A DNA stretch of 64,000 bases, taken from assembly GCA_037044905.1 (NCBI GenBank), contig JBAOKB010000105.1:648865-712864 (forward strand). Direction: 5' to 3'. Source of the stretch: Hortaea werneckii. Lineage: Eukaryota > Ascomycota > Dothideomycetes > Mycosphaerellales > Teratosphaeriaceae. This document shows positions 46,068 to 57,744 of the stretch, piece by piece (position 1 is the first letter of the stretch; every line of letters starts with the position of its first letter). Under the pieces are notes generated by a model. The model saw only the letters and a program-made list of their open reading frames with translations. It searched no databases and had not been told where the DNA came from. The position numbers and the translations under genes are program-made.

Positions 46068-47095
46068 GGTAGTGCTATTAGGGATTTACGGAGGTGGGGT
46101 GTGTGACGGAAAAAGGTGTATCTTCATTCATGCGATTGCTGTGAAAGTTTTCTTTCTATTTGTGGTCTTTGTAGGAATGCTTTCTGCCTTGGAAGAATGT
46201 ATATGGATGGCACTGCAGTCTGCATTTGCTTTTATTATTACCTCCTCTGGTGCTTGCAATTGAATCTTTTCGCCGCCTTGTTAACCATTGCATTCCCACC
46301 AACCCTACATTCTATTGCAGATGTGCCTCGATTGGCCTCCGAGGCGTCACCGCCCGCAACCGGCCACTCGGGGGTCTCATCCGGGGGTGCGGGTGATGGG
46401 CCCAAGCCGCGATGGATGGTCTCCAGGCTCGGGCTGGCATGGCGAGCGCCTGCTTCGGCTGCCCAGGAAGTCCTCTCGGTTCGCTCCAATCCTCCACGCT
46501 CGGCGTGCTGTCGAAATTTCGGCCAGAGCGCGGCTCGCTTCGTCCGTCTTCGTCCTGGGGCCTTGGCGCTTCCGTCTTCGCTGAGGGGAACAGCTCGGCA
46601 AAACTGCCTCCACCCCACTTTCTTTCGACTTCCTCCCTTCAATTGGTGAGAGTGCCCGTGGCAAATTGGCCCTAAACGTCAGTGCAAGCCATGCGTCGTC
46701 TCCTTTCAATCTCGCGCGCTGGTGGCTAGCGAGCCCTTTCATCCCTAAGCGATCGAGGCGATAAGATACTGCCGCACGACTCTTGCTACCGTCTATGCAA
46801 TCCCCCGAGGCGGCGCGCGGTGGGGATCGTCACGTTGGCCGCATGAAACCCTCCCTCAACATCTCCTGTGCCCGTCCAGATCGCAATTTTTATGGGCTTC
46901 ATTATTACTGGCAAGTGTTCTCTTTATTTTGGCGACTGTTACGCACCCGTCTCCCGAGCCCGTTTGCCCTATCCTCACAAGGTTTTCTCCCTTCCTTGGC
47001 AGCCCCGTTCTTGTTTAGTTTCCTAGCTCTTTACTATTTCTTAACATCCACCTCTATCTGGGGTGCCATGTGCAGTGGCGGCGGTGGCGGTGGTC
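46068..47095. other. Long intergenic region, no gene seen
   Basis: About 1 kb, GC-rich between about 46310 and 46680. Several overlapping frames in both directions are of unlikely composition. It should hold the eIF5B 3' end and the promoter of the next gene. Confidence 0.5.
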
Positions 47096-48995
47096 ATGAA
47101 TGATAGGCAATGGGAATTGCAAGAGCTCGGCCCATCCAAGCTCGACCATGAGCAACACACCGGCCGTCAACGCAGCTCCTCTGGCGAGTCGCTACTATCA
47201 CTGGAGTCGTCGCAGGATGTCTGGTTGCTATCATACTGTTGCTTCGCTTTTTAGCCGTCCCCGTGCTGGTCTATCTGGCGCCCAGGCTGGATCTCACCTT
47301 CTACGACTGGGGATTGTACGGAGCTTATCCTACGCAATGGTACCAGTCCATTGACCTAGCAGCCCCGTGTGCGCGGACTGTGCAATGGAACGACACTTGC
47401 AGTGATGGTCTTGTCATGCTGTCATTGAGTGGTCCGGGAATGGACTACGCTGGTCCCATGATTCTGGATCACCAAGGCGAGCTTGTATGGACGACCCAGG
47501 ATTTCGGCGCTGCTGGCAATTTGAAGGTGCAGCAGTACGATGGCGAAGACTACTTGACGTTCTGGGCTGGCGAAAAGCTACAAGAATCCGGGCAGGGCAA
47601 GTATTATATGGTGGGTTTATCTCGGAATCGCTCTCACGTCGAAATGCTGACGCTTTCCAGCTTGATTCCTCTTACAACGTCGTTCACACCGTGTCCGCTG
47701 TTGGAGACGGTCTGTATGGGGATCTGCATGAGTTCAAGATCACGGATGATGACACTGCGCTTGTCACCGTCTACAACAAAACCCACCTCGATCCAGTAGA
47801 TCCAGAAATGCCCTGGCCGAAAGATGGCTTCATCATCGATGGCATCGTGCAGGAGATAGACATACCGACAGGCAAGCTTCTCTTTCAATGGCGAGCCTCC
47901 GATCATTTGATCAGCCCATTGTTCAGATCTTCCGAAGGCGGATATGTCGATCTCGGCGCTCTCGACTATTTCCACGTTAATAGCGTGGACAAGGACGACC
48001 ATGGCAACTTTCTCATTTCAATCCGACATCTGCACCTTGTCATCTATGTGTCTGGCGAAGATGGGAGTATAATTTGGGCGCTAGGCGGTGACGCCGACTC
48101 CTTCGAGGACACGTCGGACGGGGCAGCCAGTGACTTCAAATGGCAGCATGATGCTCGATGGATTGACAGAGACCAAGGACTGATCAGTCTGTTCGACAAC
48201 GGCATCGCCAGGCACCATTACGCGGATGCCGATCATAGCGAAGGTCGCATCATCGCGCTCGACTTTGAGAATCATACGGCATCACTTGCTCAGGCTTTCA
48301 GATCACCGAATGGCATCCGCTCAGCCTCTCAAGGCTCTGTACAGATACTCCCACCTGGCGAAGATGGAGATGAACATGTGTTTGTCGGCTGGGGCTCATC
48401 AGGCGCCTACAGTGAATTCACCTCAGACGGCGAGTTACTGTGCGAAACCCACTTTGCAGCTTCCTCGCTGTTTTACTTCGAACGTGCCAAGTCTTATCGA
48501 GCAACAAAAGCCCCGAGCGACTGGCAAGCAGAGCCGGACTGGAATCCTGTTGCGGTGATCAATGGTGATCAAGTCTATGCGAGTTGGAATGGTGCAACAG
48601 AGGTCGCCTGGTGGATGCTGCAAGGCCAGGTGGCTGAACTCGAGGACGAGGATGACAACGACAATAATGACGACGCAGGCCTGGCCGATGTCGACGCCTT
48701 TGAAGATCTCGAACTTGTCGCCAAAGAATCTTTCGAGACATCCGTCGCCATCACAGGCGACAATGAAGGTTACGGCAGCTATCGAATGGCGGCGCTGGAT
48801 GTCGATATGAATGTGCTGCGTTACTCGGAGGTGTTGTCGCCATCGCCACCAACTCATACCTTCTACATTTGGCCGGCTCTATGTGTCGGCCTAGTTGCGT
48901 GCCTCGTAGCAATATGGGCTGTGAGGAATTGGACCATGTTGCAAGAGAAGTTTTCCTTCGGCAGACCAAACTTCGCCTATAGGAGGCTTGGATGA
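47096..48995 (+). CDS. Arylsulfotransferase-family membrane protein, one frameshift
   Basis: Fungal ASST-type protein; catalytic sulfate transfer is known for bacterial relatives, but fungal roles are unclear. The first segment starts MNDRQWELQELG and is Ser/Arg-rich. It joins WRVATITGVVAGCLVAIILLLRFL, an N-terminal membrane anchor, if one base is missing near 47181. Then comes the lumenal or secreted body: DLTFYDWGLYGAYPTQWYQS, GPMILDHQGELVWT, a 50-nt intron (47611-47660), HEFKITDDDTALVTVYNKTH, HVNSVDKDDHGNFLISIRH, WALGGDADSF, and WQHDARWIDRDQ with a candidate catalytic His (the usual H of the family). A second membrane segment lies near the C-terminus (FYIWPALCVGLVACLVAIWAV). Exons 47096-47610 and 47661-48995 give 616 residues after correction. 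Confidence 0.75.
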
Positions 48996-51095
48996 GTTGA
49001 GCTTTGAGATCCGGCACTCACCACTCATAATGCACAGGGTCTGGACTGCTTCTCTGGGCCGAAGCGGAATAACAACTTGATATGAATGAGCCGCTCGACA
49101 TGGCCTTTCCCTCAGTCGACTACCAGTCTATCTTCGTCTCCGGATGGCTCGAGGACTTTCATCAATGCACCGGAGCTGTGCCATCTCACAAGACTTCCCG
49201 GCAAGAAGTTGGCAATCTCAATCGACAATGTCCTGTGCTCTTTCTGTACATGGACATTCAACGCCGGCGTCATTGGAATTTGCCAGAACATAATTGGCCA
49301 AGCGGCAGGTTTGAACGGTTTCGCAAGGCTGCGAAGGGCAGATGAGCCGCTCGACGCACCGTCAGCTGCTGTTCGTAGCGAAGCAGCTCTGACCACATCT
49401 GATCGAAAGTGGCGTAGTTCACACCTCTACTCCTCCTCCCCTTCGTCGGGTCGTTACGCACGACAAACATGGCGACACCGTCTCGCAATGTAAGGCGACG
49501 ACCTCCACACTCGCTACCGATCGCGCCTCTGGCATGTCTGCTGCGCCCACCTAACAGGATGGCCGCGGCTCCCCGACAGATCAAGTGAGCCACCTTGTGA
49601 AGCGAGAAGCTCGCCAGTCTTCTGAATTGCCACGCTCTACCCCAGGTCGACGATGCCTGGGTATTGTCTGGCAACCAACGTAGCGCATCTGTAGGAAGCC
49701 TACGAAGAGTTTTCACTGGCGCTCTTTCGATCTGCACGGATGTCTGTGATGCTTCCGGCATGCACTGTGTAATTGTGGGGAGCGATAGTCATCACTCTAA
49801 AAGCTATGGAAAGCTTTTGCCACCGCGAACGCTCGGGCTTGGTCAGCGTGGACAATGTCTTTGCGTCACGCTTTGAAGCTGTCATCTTGCTGCGCAAATC
49901 GCAACCATGCTTCCGCCATCGCATTTAAATCAGCGCCGAAATTGGATGCATGCATTACTTCTAATACTTCGGCAAAATCTGGTGTGATGTATCAGCGGCC
50001 TCTTTAGATCTATCTCACTCATGCTCGTGGATGGCGAAAGACAGCATCGGTGGACAGTCATTAAACTCTTTGAACCGTTGACACTGGCCTTGTTTCGTCT
50101 TCAATCAACTTTCCTTGTGTTTTGCACTGTCAACATCGCTTCTGGTATCAACCGGCGAGTTTCAAGGGTCCGCATTCGAAACGCCAGCAAGAGTGCAAAA
50201 GAAGACAATCATTCATATGGGATCGTTATCGACCGGATTGAGATCACACGAAACTCACAAAGGTTTGCTGTTGCTATCAAGCGCAAGGACACTGCTGACG
50301 ATCGTGTTGAATCATCCCATCAAAGGCAGCTCACGACTGTGTCGAAGCGGCGTCGAAGCGGCGGGTTCCCATTCGCAAGTTTTAGGCTTCCGTAGAGGTC
50401 CGGTGCCCTCAAAACTCGGCTGCCAGTTCTGCTTTGTGCAGCAACCATAGTATCTACCTACATTCGTATTACAATCTTTTACCAACCGCAGCAAAGGCCA
50501 GCCTTGTTTTCTCTCTCATGTGAGATGTAAACATCCCGTGTCAATCGGGCAGAATAAGGTACATGCCGTGCTCTGTGATCTCAAAATACTTTGGCCTTGA
50601 CAGGACTGATGATCGCCACCAACCCCACCTGACGATTTCATCTCAATTTTCGATTAGGCTCGAGTCATGGTATGTAAGCCGTAAGAATTGGCAGTGTACC
50701 ATTGAAACTATGAGACAAGGCGTCGAAACCACAGTAGGATGTCTCAGCCGTGAGGTGGATTTTGATTTCGCGAAGGATTTGGGCAATTTGGACGCTTTGC
50801 GCTAGTCCGAACAGGGTGACATGCGGCGCTACGTGCCACACCGAATGCGGCGGAGTCATGCCATGAACTGCCACACAACAGGTGGAGCTGGCAGCATTAC
50901 GGTGTATCGTATGGCTCTGCGATCAATATAAGAATGGTGCGGGAGACGCTCGTAAATTGGCATTCCAGTAACTTCACTATCCTCTACACGAGACTATTGA
51001 TCAGTACTTACCTCGCTCGATCACGTCAATTGGCACATCGAAGACGATATTCAGTTGGTAAGATCGTGATCAGGTCATACGGAAAGCTCCAAGAC
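48996..51095. other. Long intergenic region, no secure gene
   Basis: About 2.1 kb. Minus-strand frames at 49112-49761 (for example, one with GVAMFVVRNDPTK and FDQMWSELLRYEQ) overlap and cannot be assigned. Plus-strand frames at 50021-50450 are of chance composition. A TATA-like CAATATAAGAA lies near 50925, about 170 bp upstream of the next start. Confidence 0.45.
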
Positions 51096-51770
51096 ATGGC
51101 TGCGAGCAATCCACACGGCAACAAAGTGGCCATCAGCTCAGCCTATCTCTCCTCGGCTCCTACGACACTGATCGTTAAACAAAAATACTGGAGCTGGTTC
51201 AAGAACACTGGTAGGGGCTTTACGGTGACAAACGATGCGAATAGCGATCTGATTTTCGCCCTCTCGACCAAAAGGTTTGGCAAACGTCGCTATGTAGAGG
51301 ACGCCGCCGGAGCCACCTTGTTCGAACTGGAGCGGCATTGGTATTCTCGTCACAATGCTTGGATCCTTAAATCGCCAGAAGGAGACACTATTCTTTCTGT
51401 CCGCCTGCGATGGTCCAAATTTCACCTAAACCTCGAAGTAGAGTGGAAAGCGCCTTGTCTGGACGGCAGTGAGAGGGATGTGGAAGTGCATGTAGAGGGC
51501 GGTGATGTCTGGCATGAGAAGGCCCACATCAAAGCCGGTGGATCGCCCATCGCACAACTGCGTTGTACCAATACTGTTGGTGGACTCTTGAGCAGTTACA
51601 AAGTCACCCCTCCTGTCTGGGAAGTTCACATCGGAGAAGGCGTCGATATGGCCTTGGTAAGTGCTGGGTCAACAGCCGTGACGATCTTTTGCTTACAAGT
51701 AGTCTAGGCGTCCATATTGGTCGTATGCGCTTCCGACGTCTTCTCGGAAGGGCGTATCTACATGGTGTAA
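51096..51770 (+). CDS. LURP-one-related (LOR, Tubby-like C-terminal fold) protein
   Basis: Two exons, 51096-51656 and 51708-51770, with a 51-nt intron (GTAAGT..CTAG), giving 207 residues. The LOR blocks are LIVKQKYWSWFKNTGRGFTV, FALSTKRFGKRRYVEDAAG, LFELERHWYSRHNAWIL, and HIKAGGSPIAQL. Exon 2 supplies the last strand and ends SEGRIYMV. The family is a twelve-strand barrel with a central helix, of unclear function; plant members bind phosphoinositides or act in defence. The frame is open further upstream to 50934, but the Met at 51096 gives the usual length. No damage is seen. Confidence 0.85.
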
Positions 51771-52876
51771 AGGTGCAGCCGTGCAAACACCACTTGTACT
51801 TGAAACAACATGTTCTGTAACGAATACGACTTTGAAAGGCGCAATTTGCTTCTGCTAACGCTTACTCGCACCCCTCGGGACACGCCCGGATGCTATCTTC
51901 CGGATTGAGGTTTCTGCCGCTGAGGCAGATGTCGCACTACTTGATTTCGAGCCATGCAGATATCGCGCGCATTCGGGTCCGGTATCTTGGGGTGAGTCAG
52001 ACTGGAGCAACGGACTCCTTATGAGGTACTCGTATCGCATCTCGAGCGTTCGACGGCATTGTAGGAGCGATTTGTATTCTGTCTGGGCCTTTTCGGAGAC
52101 GTTGTAGGTAGAGCGCTGCCGGAGAGGGCAGCAAATCAATGCACCCACCGAGGCGGAATTACCAGTGAGTTTCTCCCAGAGATCCACAAGCAAGAGTAGG
52201 AGGCTGGCAGCCAAGAGCTTTGTCGATAATCACCGCACCATGGACTGCTGAGAAGCTTCTCAATTGCAGGAGCGAAAACGAAGTAATAACCCGAAGACGC
52301 TGCAAAACATGTATGCTCATCGACCGGGCCACCATCATGAGAAAATCATGACCTCCGTACTGTGTATTGCTTGATTGAAAACATCGTTCGGATATCAAAC
52401 GTAAGGAGAGACTTGGTGCTTGCTTTGTGGTTTAATAAGTCTCTGATGAAATCGCAACAAGTAGTGCGGAATCGCACTATCCAGTATGGCTTCATTACAT
52501 TAGACCACGTCGCCTTGGACAAGCATCTTCCAAATGTCCAATTTGTTCGTTGGCTTGCCGGCGCAACTAATTTCAACGCTACTTAAAACCTCTGAAGAAG
52601 ACAATTGAAGAGAGCAAAATGGCGTGCTTTGATGTTTCTCGCCTTAGTGTCATCAACTACAGATGTACATACTCAGGTACTTGCGAGCACTGGCTCGCTT
52701 GGGGCGACCCCGCAAAGGATCGTGCATGCGTGAGTTGCACAAGATAAGGAAGCAAGATAAGGTACCACATGGTTCATGTCGCTTGCACAAGAATCGGGGT
52801 TTTCTCTTCTGCCTTTGCAATTGGGAAATCACTCAAAATCTCAACATCACGCTGTTCAGTGTCCTGTTAAGAGCTT
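51771..52876. other. Intergenic, no gene seen
   Basis: About 1.1 kb between the LOR gene and the P450. Short frames without any pattern. The end of it should be the P450 promoter. Confidence 0.5.
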
Positions 52877-54457
52877 ATGACCATGGTGCTGTATTTAAGC
52901 GGCGAGCTGTCAGTCCGGCTTGCGACTTCTCTATTGTCGCTCGCGCTGGCATTTGTAGTTGCTACCGCACTCTACAACCGCTTTTTTCATCCTCTCGCAA
53001 AGTATCCTGGTCCTTTTTGGGCTGGCATATCCACCTTGTGGTGTCATCGAACTGTCCGTTACGGAATAAGAGAAAACTGCCAATTGCCTCTCCACGAGAA
53101 ATACGGCCCGTTTGTTCGCATCGGACCCCACACTCTTGCAATCTCGGACCCAGCAGCTATCGAGACAGTATATGGGCCCAACCGGAAGACGGGCCAACCA
53201 TTCGAGAAAGCGGAGTTCTACGATGGCTTTTGGGCTCACATTGGGCCCCGACAGGATTCGTTCTCCGAAAGAAATGAGACAAAGCATTCCCAGAGGCGAC
53301 GTATCCAGGCACCTCTATATACCCAGAGTGCCGTGCTTGGTTACGAACCATGTGTCGACAGGATCATCAGGCTTTTCTACAGCCGTCTGGATGACTTTTC
53401 TCAGACAAATGAGGTATTTGATATTAGTATCTGGATTCGTAAATACACGTTCGATGTTTTGGGTGAAATATTCTTCGGTAGAGAGGAAGGATTCGGCATG
53501 CTACGAGATGACATCGATTACAACGACTGGTGTAAATGCATGAACACCATGCCGGATATTGGAGCGTCGATCACATACATACCTTATGGCCTTCGCACGG
53601 CGTACATGATTAGCCAAGTCCTATTGGGAGGTCAAGCCGCCCGACAAGGTGTCGCAGGTCTGACGAAAGTTGTAGCTGATGCAAAGCAGACTGCTCAAGA
53701 TCGTTTGCAAGCGCAAGAGTTAGAGTCCAGAGGCACAACTTGTCAAGACATGTTGAGCAAGCTCATTGAAATCGTGAAGACCAGGGGCGAAGAATTGAAT
53801 TGGACCATGTTGGACGTTACTACGGAAATATGGGGTGTCATCTGGGCCGGCGCTGACACAACAGCCATTGCTCTCACTGCGATATTCTACTTTACTCATA
53901 AGCATCCGCATGTGCTGTCCAAGCTCCGCTCGGAGATTGACGAGGCTTTCGATTCGGGCAAAGTGAGCTCACCCGTTCGTTTCAAGGACACGCTCCAGCT
54001 CCCGTTCTTGAACGCCGTAGTGAAAGAGAGCATGCGCCTTCATCCATCTCTTGGAACTGGTCTTCCTCGTGTTGTTCCTCCGAGTGGCGCAGAGATCGCT
54101 GGAAGATGGGTTCCTGGGAACACCACTGTGATCATGAACCAAAATGCTGTTCACTTGGATCCCGATGTGTTTGGACCAGACCCTAAAGCTTTTGTCCCAG
54201 AAAGTTGGCTAGACGAGAGTCGTGCTACTGTTATGTCAAGGCATGACATGAGCTTTGGATATGGCTCTCGCATCTGCGTTGGGAGGCACATAACGATGAT
54301 AGAGATGTATAAATTGCTGCCGGTCCTACTGCGATTTTATGAGTTCGAATTTGCGGATCCCAATGCAGAGTGGAGAGTGTGGCATGGATGGTTTCAACAT
54401 CAAAAGAATGTCAATGTAACGGTCCGGGAAAGACGAACATACTTCAAGAATCTGTGA
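52877..54457 (+). CDS. Cytochrome P450 monooxygenase, pisatin-demethylase-like class
   Basis: Endoplasmic-reticulum haem monooxygenase. The single exon encodes 526 residues. An N-terminal membrane anchor (about residues 10-33) is followed by the Pro-rich hinge FFHPLAKYPGPFWAG. The I-helix oxygen-binding block reads WAGADTT, the K-helix ExxR is ESMR, the PERF-like region is PESWL, and the haem loop is FGYGSRICVGRH with its Cys. All key residues are intact. The closest families by pattern are the CYP50-something pisatin-demethylase-like group, but this is a weak placement. No intron is needed. A GMC oxidoreductase lies tail-to-tail with it, so a metabolic link is possible but not shown. Confidence 0.9.
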   Translation: MTMVLYLSGELSVRLATSLLSLALAFVVATALYNRFFHPLAKYPGPFWAGISTLWCHRTVRYGIRENCQLPLHEKYGPFVRIGPHTLAISDPAAIETVYGPNRKTGQPFEKAEFYDGFWAHIGPRQDSFSERNETKHSQRRRIQAPLYTQSAVLGYEPCVDRIIRLFYSRLDDFSQTNEVFDISIWIRKYTFDVLGEIFFGREEGFGMLRDDIDYNDWCKCMNTMPDIGASITYIPYGLRTAYMISQVLLGGQAARQGVAGLTKVVADAKQTAQDRLQAQELESRGTTCQDMLSKLIEIVKTRGEELNWTMLDVTTEIWGVIWAGADTTAIALTAIFYFTHKHPHVLSKLRSEIDEAFDSGKVSSPVRFKDTLQLPFLNAVVKESMRLHPSLGTGLPRVVPPSGAEIAGRWVPGNTTVIMNQNAVHLDPDVFGPDPKAFVPESWLDESRATVMSRHDMSFGYGSRICVGRHITMIEMYKLLPVLLRFYEFEFADPNAEWRVWHGWFQHQKNVNVTVRERRTYFKNL

Positions 54458-54866
54458 AGCCTTTCGAGTTGTTCGACTTAATGCAGACTCGCGGGTCATA
54501 CGAAGAGGCTGCACGGCTGGTGCCTACTACCTCCGCAAGCAATGGTGGGCACTTCGGAAGAAGATGCTCTGTGTGTTGTTAGTAGCCTGACAAGAACTGA
54601 GTGGCTAGCTTCAAAGCCCAACCGAAGGTCTCACATTATAGGTGCAACACTACCTTTTCTCCTCTTTCGATTCAGACCTAATTAAGTGTGTTGTATCTCT
54701 CTGATGTAACATAGAAGTCTAATAGATACAGCATTAAGCCTTAATGGAAGAGGCTCTACAACTCATTGCTTTTGGAGAGTAAGGAGGTCTTTTCTGGGAC
54801 TCCTATACAGTGAATTTAATTCCCGCCACCTCTCCCTCTCCCTCTCTCTATCTCTCTATATCTCTC
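54458..54866. other. Intergenic, tail-to-tail, with a CT-rich tract
   Basis: About 410 bp between the P450 and GMC stops. The region near 54828-54870 is a CT microsatellite (CTCTCCCTCT.. and TATCTCTC..). Confidence 0.6.
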
Positions 54867-56775
54867 TCAGCTCTGGTGATATGACTTGATGCGTTCCGCC
54901 GCTCTCTCGGCTAAAGCATAAAGAGTGCTCGTCAGGTGACCGCTGACCTGAAATGGCAAGACAGAAGCATCAACGACACGAACATTCGCTGTTCCATATA
55001 CTAAATGATCGCTGTCGACAACGCCTCCCAGATCCTCGGACATCATAGCAGCAGTGGAGACGTAGTGGAAGTTAGAGCGGTACGTTGTCTTCAACCAAGC
55101 GGCCCATTCGTTGTCCGAGGCATTCGCCGGAACGGCTGCGAGACCAGGCAGAGTCTCGCCGGTGAGGAGATCCTTGAAAGGAGAGGTGTTCGCTACGGCC
55201 CTGGCCATTTTCGCGGTGCCCACCTGCTGCATCATATCCCACTCCAGCATGAAATAGTTCGGGTTGATTGCAGCAGGAGCAGAGGCGTTCGCAGACTGAA
55301 TGTGGATGTTACCGCGGGAGAAAGGCATCAGGCCCCAATACTCTAAGAGGCTGTTGCCGCTGGAAGGTGCATTGACGATTACCTCTGAGATTACGGCCTT
55401 TTCCTTGAAGATGATGTCGTGCTGGATGCTGAACAACCTTTCAAGGGTTTGTGCGCTGAGGACATTCCCGCTGGATTGGGCGATCTTGCGAGCGTATTCT
55501 GGAATCGACTGCTTGATCGAGGCGCTCAAATTAGACGTCTTGTTGCCGTAGACATCTTCGACGTTGAAATATCCAATGAAGCCGCCGGCGCCTTCGAATT
55601 CGGTAGTCGCGTTGTAGGAGGTGTCAGTTGTGGTCTGATCCTGGAGGTTTTCGCCGACGAATGGGTTGTTGACTGTCACGTTAATGCCGTTCTTTTCAAG
55701 GATCCTAGACACTGTTAGCTTGAGCATGTCGAGAAGGAAAAGATATCTCTTACTTCTTATTCCCGACTCCAGACAACTCGAGAAGCAAAGGAGACCTCAA
55801 AGATCCAGCCGACAGAATGACTTCCCGAGTAGCCGAAAGTGTCGTCTCAGTGCCATTCGTTGACATGAAAGTGACGCCGTTCGCGAAAGGCTTCGACGTG
55901 TGTGACTCGGACTCCCAGGTAAGCTTCTGCGCGAATGCGTTTCTGTAAAGGTCAAGGTTGGGACGATCACTGATGGGAAGATAGAAAGCCCGTCCAGCAT
56001 CTTCTCTCACGTTCTGAATTCGGTCGACGGTCTTGGGGAAAATGTTGTAGCCGCGCATGTGACCGGCGTTTGGTTCGCCGTTCCATGGGAGGTTCATTGA
56101 AGCGAAAGTGGCATTCAGCGTGTTTGAGAAGTTTCCACCGACCATCTCGTCAGGCCAGCCAACGGCAAGAGGACCTACGTATCCATGGTACGCTGATTCG
56201 TAAGATGCTCCCAGTTGCATTTGGGCAGCTGTAGGCACTTGAAAGTACTCGCTGCGCTCGTAGTAAGGAAGAAGCGAATCCCATGTGATGTTGTTGCCCA
56301 ACTTTGCCCATGCATCGAGCTGGCTGTCTTCGGCACGCAAGTATGTCATACCTATCATGAATATTGTCAGTCATCAGATTTCCTTTCATTCAAATGCGGC
56401 GGATGCAGTACCGTTGAATGTGCTAGTGCCGCCGAGTGCCTTTCCAGCTCTCAGGGTCTGAGACTCGTTGAGCGCATGCTTTTGAGGCTCACTCTTGTAT
56501 TCCCAATCGATCTGGGTACCGAAAGCTTTGCCATATGCAGACACATCTGTGACGTTCTTGTTGTCAAAGACAAAGTCGCCAGCTTCAATGATCGCAACAG
56601 AGACGGTAGGATCTTCGGAGAGTCGATTTGCTACAACAAGACCGGATGTACCACCGCCGACGACAATATAGTCGTAACGAGATGTGCTGTGGTGCAATGG
56701 AGAAGGCACAGCAGCCGCCAGAGAGGCGAACACCGGGAATATGTGCCATGCTAGAGAGGTGCTGGTCTTAACCAT
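54867..56775 (-). CDS. Secreted GMC oxidoreductase (glucose/alcohol oxidase-like)
   Basis: FAD enzyme that oxidises alcohols or sugars, with an N-terminal signal sequence (HIFPVFASLAAAVPSP). Exons 56775-56412, 56351-55754 and 55704-54867; introns are 60 nt (GTACTG..ATAG) and 49 nt (GTAAGA..CTAG), giving 599 residues, normal. The FAD-binding motif is IVVGGGTSGLVVANRL. Further blocks are IEAGDF, GKALGGTSTFNG (GMC signature 1), EVILSAGSLRSPLLLELSGVG (signature 2), and VSTAAMMSEDLGGVVD..LVYGTANVRVVDASVLPF with the active-site His of the GMC end. All are intact. Substrate is unknown. It is tail-to-tail with a P450. Confidence 0.9.
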
Positions 56776-57744
56776 GGTAAAGGACAGTGCTTTGGACTTG
56801 GCTTTGATCGAGAGAGAAAGCGCTGCTGGAGGCCCAGAGATTGAAAGGGTCGACCTCGACCCTCTACTTATACGAGAGTAAGATCGTGAATCTTGCTAGC
56901 TGCCATTGATGCGCAAGGCTTGCTTTGAAAGCTGCACTGCGAATTTTGTGATGATTATGAAACACGATCTGAAGCACGGCCAATGTCGCCTTCAGCACGG
57001 TGGCACGCTTTGATCAAATGTGCATAGGGCCAAATTGGAACATCCAAACGCAGTAACATGTATGATACTGTGACAGCCTATGTGTTATTGCATGACGAAC
57101 TCAACAATGGTGGGGGTCTGCATTGAGATTGAAGACTGGACTGTTGGAATATGATTGTATTGTGAAGTCGTACCGTCTGTTGATCAGATATCCATACATC
57201 TGGGACCGCGATCTGTGCGTCTACAAAGCCGCAATCGGGGCTATTCCGCCGAGACTGGACCGTTCGGTCGTGATGCCATCTACATAGTGGTAAAGCCGTA
57301 CAGGCCCGTGTCATCATTATCAAGGATCAAGTGAGCAAGCGCAAAGATTCCGCGACGCATACTATGTATCGAAATGTATCTTGTAGCTCGCGGTGCAAGC
57401 GTGCTAGGAAATCCGACAGAAGAAGTCGATGTTGTCGATGGACTTTCATGGTCGAGCTGCACCCTCTCCTAGGGTCATTGGAGCCAATGCTTGGAGAAGC
57501 CAATGCTCGGTGATCGAAGCGTGTAAGGGATCGCCGTTGTGTCGTACAGGCTGTACAGCGAGCCCATCTACAGCAAGCTTGTGGTCACCGAGGATGACAA
57601 AGAAAGCCGGACGGTCATGTGAACGCATTCCAGACATTTCTCAATATGCTGGATGGGAGCAGCAGGCCATGAGCTCTGAGCCTCAGAGCTCGAAGCCTCA
57701 CGTTGCTCATGTAATCCGACGTGCCACAAACATCTCGCTTTAAG
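56776..57744. other. Intergenic, GMC promoter and unknown
   Basis: About 970 bp before the satellite. The first part is the GMC promoter. The rest has no recognised gene; short frames such as 57331-57743 look like chance. Confidence 0.5.

Noticed and set aside
49112..49761. Possible minus-strand gene or pseudogene
   Set aside because: Overlapping frames of unrelated composition; no block could be matched to a family, so it was left as intergenic.
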